A stretch of 64,000 bases of DNA from Ailanthus altissimus (lineage: Eukaryota; Streptophyta; Magnoliopsida; Sapindales; Simaroubaceae), in the NCBI GenBank assembly GCA_946807835.1, contig OX327695.1, forward strand, positions 23,728,501 through 23,792,500. Reading direction: 5' to 3'. Under the pieces are notes generated by a model. That model had not been told where the DNA came from. It did no database searches and saw nothing but the letters and a program-made list of their open reading frames with translations. Positions 59,936 to 64,000 of the stretch are shown here, piece by piece. How positions within the stretch are numbered: the first letter of the stretch is position 1; each line of letters starts with the position of its first letter. The position numbers and the translations under genes are program-made.

Positions 59936-62900
59936 TGAGCTTCGCTTTTGTTGGATAGAGCGAAGAAAGAATAATTTATGAAAGATGTTGAGTTTTATGA
60001 CAGAGTTGAACAAATAAAAAAAATATTATTCTACTCTTTAATTATTTATCCATTTGATTTTCTTTACTATTATTTTCTAATATTTTATATTTTTAATAAA
60101 TATGAAAAAATTATTATCTTTCATGTAAATTTGCACAAACTATGATGCAACCACCACCTTCATTGCAATAGTCATTAAGAGGTTACTTACGTTATTTGTG
60201 GGTAATTTAATTTCTAGATAATTTTTTAATAGTTCAATTAAATCAATAAATATGGATAATCATGGATTTATTCTTTGTCAAGTTTTATATTGTAATATTT
60301 AATTTTGGTTATACTTTTATAGATTAATGAAGAATCGAAATTGTGAAGACATTTTTGTGATGATCATTGCAATTATCTTTTGAACTTTATTAAGTTACCA
60401 TTTTAACAATTGCCTTTAGGACTTTATGTATTTATTACCTAAGTGTTGTATTTTGTTCTTATTTTATGAAGATAAACAATTAGTTGAAATGTTGGTCTAT
60501 TTTGGACCTATTAGTTGGCAACTTTGTAGTACCCCAAATTTCACATATATAAAACATGAGTCAAAAGGAGGATACTACTAATTCTATTACAAAATTAAAG
60601 TACTATATTTCATTCTTTTCATGAAAATTAATCAAATTTTCATTCATCACACCAAAATTTCTCAATATTGCTCCACATAAAGACAAAGATTAAATTTTAA
60701 ATTAGCAACCCAGCTTCAAAATCATTCTTAGAACTTAAGAAAATCAAAACTAAAACTACTAGAGACATAATTTTTTTTATTAAGTAATAGATAGTTTTTC
60801 GATTGCCCAACTCCAACTCCAAGATAACTCATCAGGTTAAAACTTAATCTATAAAAATATTAATGACGAAATGTGAGTTGTCGACTCGGTAAGTAAAACA
60901 TTAATAATATATTAGGATTCTTATTTAAAAGGTTGCAAATATTTATAAAATATTATTAATAATATCAATAAAATATTTTAATTTCAAATTTATCATAGCA
61001 AAATTATTCAATATCATAAGTAAATATAAAAATCAATTCGATAATAATTCTTGTAAACTTTCATATTTATCAAAAGTAAACAGAGGTTGCTCATGTCATA
61101 TAGTGTCATATGTGCCCCCGGTGACCCGGCCAATAGCAAAATCTTATAATGTCACATGTATCCCTAGTGACCCGGCCAAAATTCATATGTAGTGTACACA
61201 TTCATAAAAGATACTAGCTGGTCTAAATTATATATTATGTTAATCGTTCAATATCATATGATTATAGATAATGAGTCAAAACATTTTTTTTAAAATTTTA
61301 GTTTCAATAATCATTTCATTTTCAATATCATAACTTCTATTCTTTCATAACAATAACTTGCAACATTTTTATAAACATTATCTAATTAACATAAAATTGA
61401 ATATATAATTTTGAGTTATCAAATAGAGACCTATAATTTTGCAATCTTGTTTAAAGAGATGTTTAAAAACTATGAACAAATCATTTATTACATAAAGTTT
61501 AAAGATATATTCATTCTTTGACCAAAATCAATGAAAAATAATTTAATTGGAAAACCATAAACAAGTTTTAGAAGTAATAACAAATTATAAATATCTTTAA
61601 GTATTTTCTATTTTTCGAATATCACAATAATAATATTTCTTATTTGAATACAAAATAGATACATTATGAATGATGTTATTTACTTCAACAAAATCCAAAT
61701 ACTTCAAAGAATATCTCTACTTATCCGAATTTCACAAGTATCCTATTCATCAAGATAAAATTATCTTTTATAATTATTCTCCAATTAGATATATCTCTCA
61801 ACTTATGACCATCCTTTTATCTATTTCAATATTAAACAGTAAATACTCCGAAATTTGTATCTCATATTTTGTATATCAGATTCATATAAACTCTTTTTCC
61901 ATCTATAGTAGATACATAAGGGTTCAACATATAATTAATTCAGAATATTTGGTTTAACAAAACTATTAAAAATAACTAATATTTCTGCTTGACATAATCT
62001 ATCAAATAGTTTTTGTATGTGAACATAGTTCATAAAATATTTTGCAGTTGTTTAAAAATTATGAAATTAAAATTGGAATACCTAAACATATAGAAAAGGT
62101 GGTATATAAAATTTTAGAATTTTGTAAGATCATTTAATAAGTGAAACTAGTTTCTCAATTCGGGTTTACTGCTAAAATTTCTGTTTTTCAAGTTTGCAGT
62201 CACTACTTTAGAAATTCATGAAAAATTGAATTCTTGGAGATTTTTATTGAAAAAACTTTCTCTAGAATCCTTATTGTGTTAAATTTTGATATGAAAATAC
62301 ATTTTTATTAATATAGTTTATTTAGAGAAATATATATTATTGTTGAATTCTTTATTTTTTTAGAATCACACTTATTACTTAATATACATGTATATTCAAA
62401 ACTAAAAATATACATTGATAAAACCAAGGTTTTAATAATAATTATGAAGTGTAATTCGTTTGAAAAAAAATAAGATTTATAAAATAATTATTCAAAATAT
62501 CAATTTACTTATGGCAATACACTACTCATAAACTTAACACATAATTTTCACATAATCTCTTTCTTAATTCTATTTTACACAACCTCTTTATAAATCATTT
62601 TCATTGTCAATTCATTATAAAAATATGTTAATTAAGGATGAACCTTACATAATTATGAAAAATATTACTAAAGAAATTATAGCATAAAAATGAAAAATAT
62701 ATCCATGAGTAAGATTTCACTTAACACTTAACTATCTTCTTATCATTCTTTTTTAAATCAACACTTGGTTGTTCTATAACTTAACACTCTCAAGTCACAT
62801 GTACACTTTAGTTTTTGATTCTTTTCAATCAATTTCTATACTTTTTCTCACATAGACACCATTTATTTATAGTATCTATTTGAGTGATACATGATGATAA

Positions 62901-63489
62901 ATTCACTTACTTATAGTGGACGTATTAGGTTTGTAAATGAGTCATCAAATTAGGTAATTATTTGTTAAGTGTTTGTGTTAGGTCATATTCATCATTAAGC
63001 ATAACATTATCTAAGCATATATATAAGTTATTGATGAATGAGTTATCAAGATAGGATCAAATTAGATATTTGTTTGCTAAGTGTTTGTATTAGGTTATAT
63101 TCATCACCAAGCATAACATTATTTAAGCATATGTATAAGTTACAAAATATAATCTAAAGAATGCTTATAAATTTTAGTGTATTACAAACCCATTGCCAAC
63201 GACATTATAAGTGTTTAGCGAATGATTAATTGATGTGGTGATTTGGTAAAATGATATTTTATATTGGAGTGTTATAATTTTGCATAGGCATATGTCTATG
63301 AGAATGTCCAAATTTTAAAAAAGGTTATGTCAAAATTTTTTAAATGTAAATCACTTAATATTTTATTATACATTTATTGTGATTTTATTCTTACAAGTGT
63401 AAAAAAAAAATCACTTCAGTTATATTGTATTAATTAATGGCTAATGCATCAAATGAAATAATTTGTTACTCAAGTTAAATTAAAATGAA
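59936..63489. other. AT-rich intergenic DNA with LTR-like traces, no gene
   Basis: No coding sequence recognised. Around 60530 'gtagtaccccaaatttcaca' resembles the left end of a reversed gypsy-type LTR, and 61100-61190 repeats 'gtgacccggcc' twice about 50 bp apart in a GC-richer patch. The frame at 61670-61957 has no recognisable domain. About 62990-63060 and 63090-63140 share 'aagcataacattatctaagcat', an approximately 120-bp tandem duplication. Confidence 0.4.
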
Positions 63490-64000
63490 CCAATTACTCA
63501 AGTTAACGTAATTAAAAGTAGAATTATAACACTTAATGTAATTAAATTTAGAATTGGATTTATCGAATTATAGTTATATATTTACAATTTAACGTAATAG
63601 AAATTGAAATCATAATTATAATATTTAACATAGTTGAACCTAAAATTGGAATCGTAATTATAATATTTAACATAATTAAAACTGAAATTGGAATTGAAAT
63701 TATTAACACTTAGTGTAATTGAAATTGAAATTGAAATTAGATTTGCTGAATCAAAATTATAATATTTATGATTTAACATAATAGAATTTGTAATCAGAAT
63801 TATAATATTTAATGTAGTTAAAATTAAAATTAGAATTAGAATTAAAATTACAATATTTAACATAGTTAAAATTAAAATTAGAATCGAAACTATAACATTT
63901 AACGTAATTAAAATTAAAATTACTAACACCTAACGTAATTAAAATTAAAATTAGATTTGCCGAATCGAAATATAACATTTATGATTTAACGTAGTAGAAA
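63490..64000 (+). repeat. Satellite S1, third forward array, runs off the window
   Basis: Core-plus-hexamer repeats as at 52281-53770 (ATATTTAACATAGTT, AACGTAATTAAAATT). A higher-order unit including 'agatttgctgaatc' and 'atttatgatttaac' recurs at 63745, 63955 and in a variant form near 63545, about 200 bp apart. The array continues past the window end. Confidence 0.75.

Noticed and set aside
1..64000. tRNA, rRNA or other structured RNA genes
   Set aside because: None recognised by eye; the only tRNA-like A/B boxes belong to the SINE at 50101-50225, and primer-binding sites are retroelement parts.

Overview
The window is nuclear DNA from a flowering plant, most likely a eudicot. The evidence is very AT-rich intergenic sequence, spliced disease-resistance genes of the RPW8-NB-ARC-LRR (RNL, NRG1-like helper) class, Ty1/copia LTR retrotransposons primed by initiator tRNA-Met, a hAT relic, a tRNA-derived SINE and small TIR elements. 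I cannot name the species.

Genes. Two RNL genes look complete: RNL-A (5027..8614, minus) and RNL-C (38305..47170, plus). Each splits into five exons of identical lengths (643, 398, 356, 209 and 836 nt), giving 813 codons plus stop with GT/AG at every junction. They point away from each other across about 30 kb. Between them are a broken paralogue, psi-RNL-B (minus, 24404..31591), and two orphan RNL promoter/5' leader remnants (about 9160..10165 and 21729..22079). At least five RNL copies or pieces are therefore present.

Mobile DNA between and inside the genes. I resolve five copia elements plus a solo LTR. E1 carries the antisense element E3 nested inside it and has been cut in two by an inversion. 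E2 sits in exon 5 of psi-RNL-B. E5 sits in its intron 2 and has lost its 3' end. E4 lies in intron 1 of RNL-C, whose exons remain open. The solo LTR (E3 family) sits in a duplicated RNL promoter. Target-site duplications of 5 bp are readable for E1, E2, E3, E4 (one mismatch) and the solo LTR. None of these elements has an intact polyprotein.

Right third (47.6-64 kb). No intact gene is visible. It holds a 220-bp tandem pair, an unusual compound satellite (a core-plus-hexamer family and a 22-bp family arranged as a large inverted repeat with a SINE near its centre), a 1.7-kb segment duplicated from upstream of RNL-C, a decayed hAT transposase relic and AT-rich sequence with LTR-like traces. The first 4.8 kb is also non-coding.

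How it fits together. This is an RNL cluster in which tandem duplication was followed by heavy retroelement insertion, one inversion, and a deletion that removed the 5' half of psi-RNL-B. Two apparently functional helper-type NLRs remain. All coordinates, exon joins and repeat matches come from reading the sequence by eye; no alignment or database search was run.
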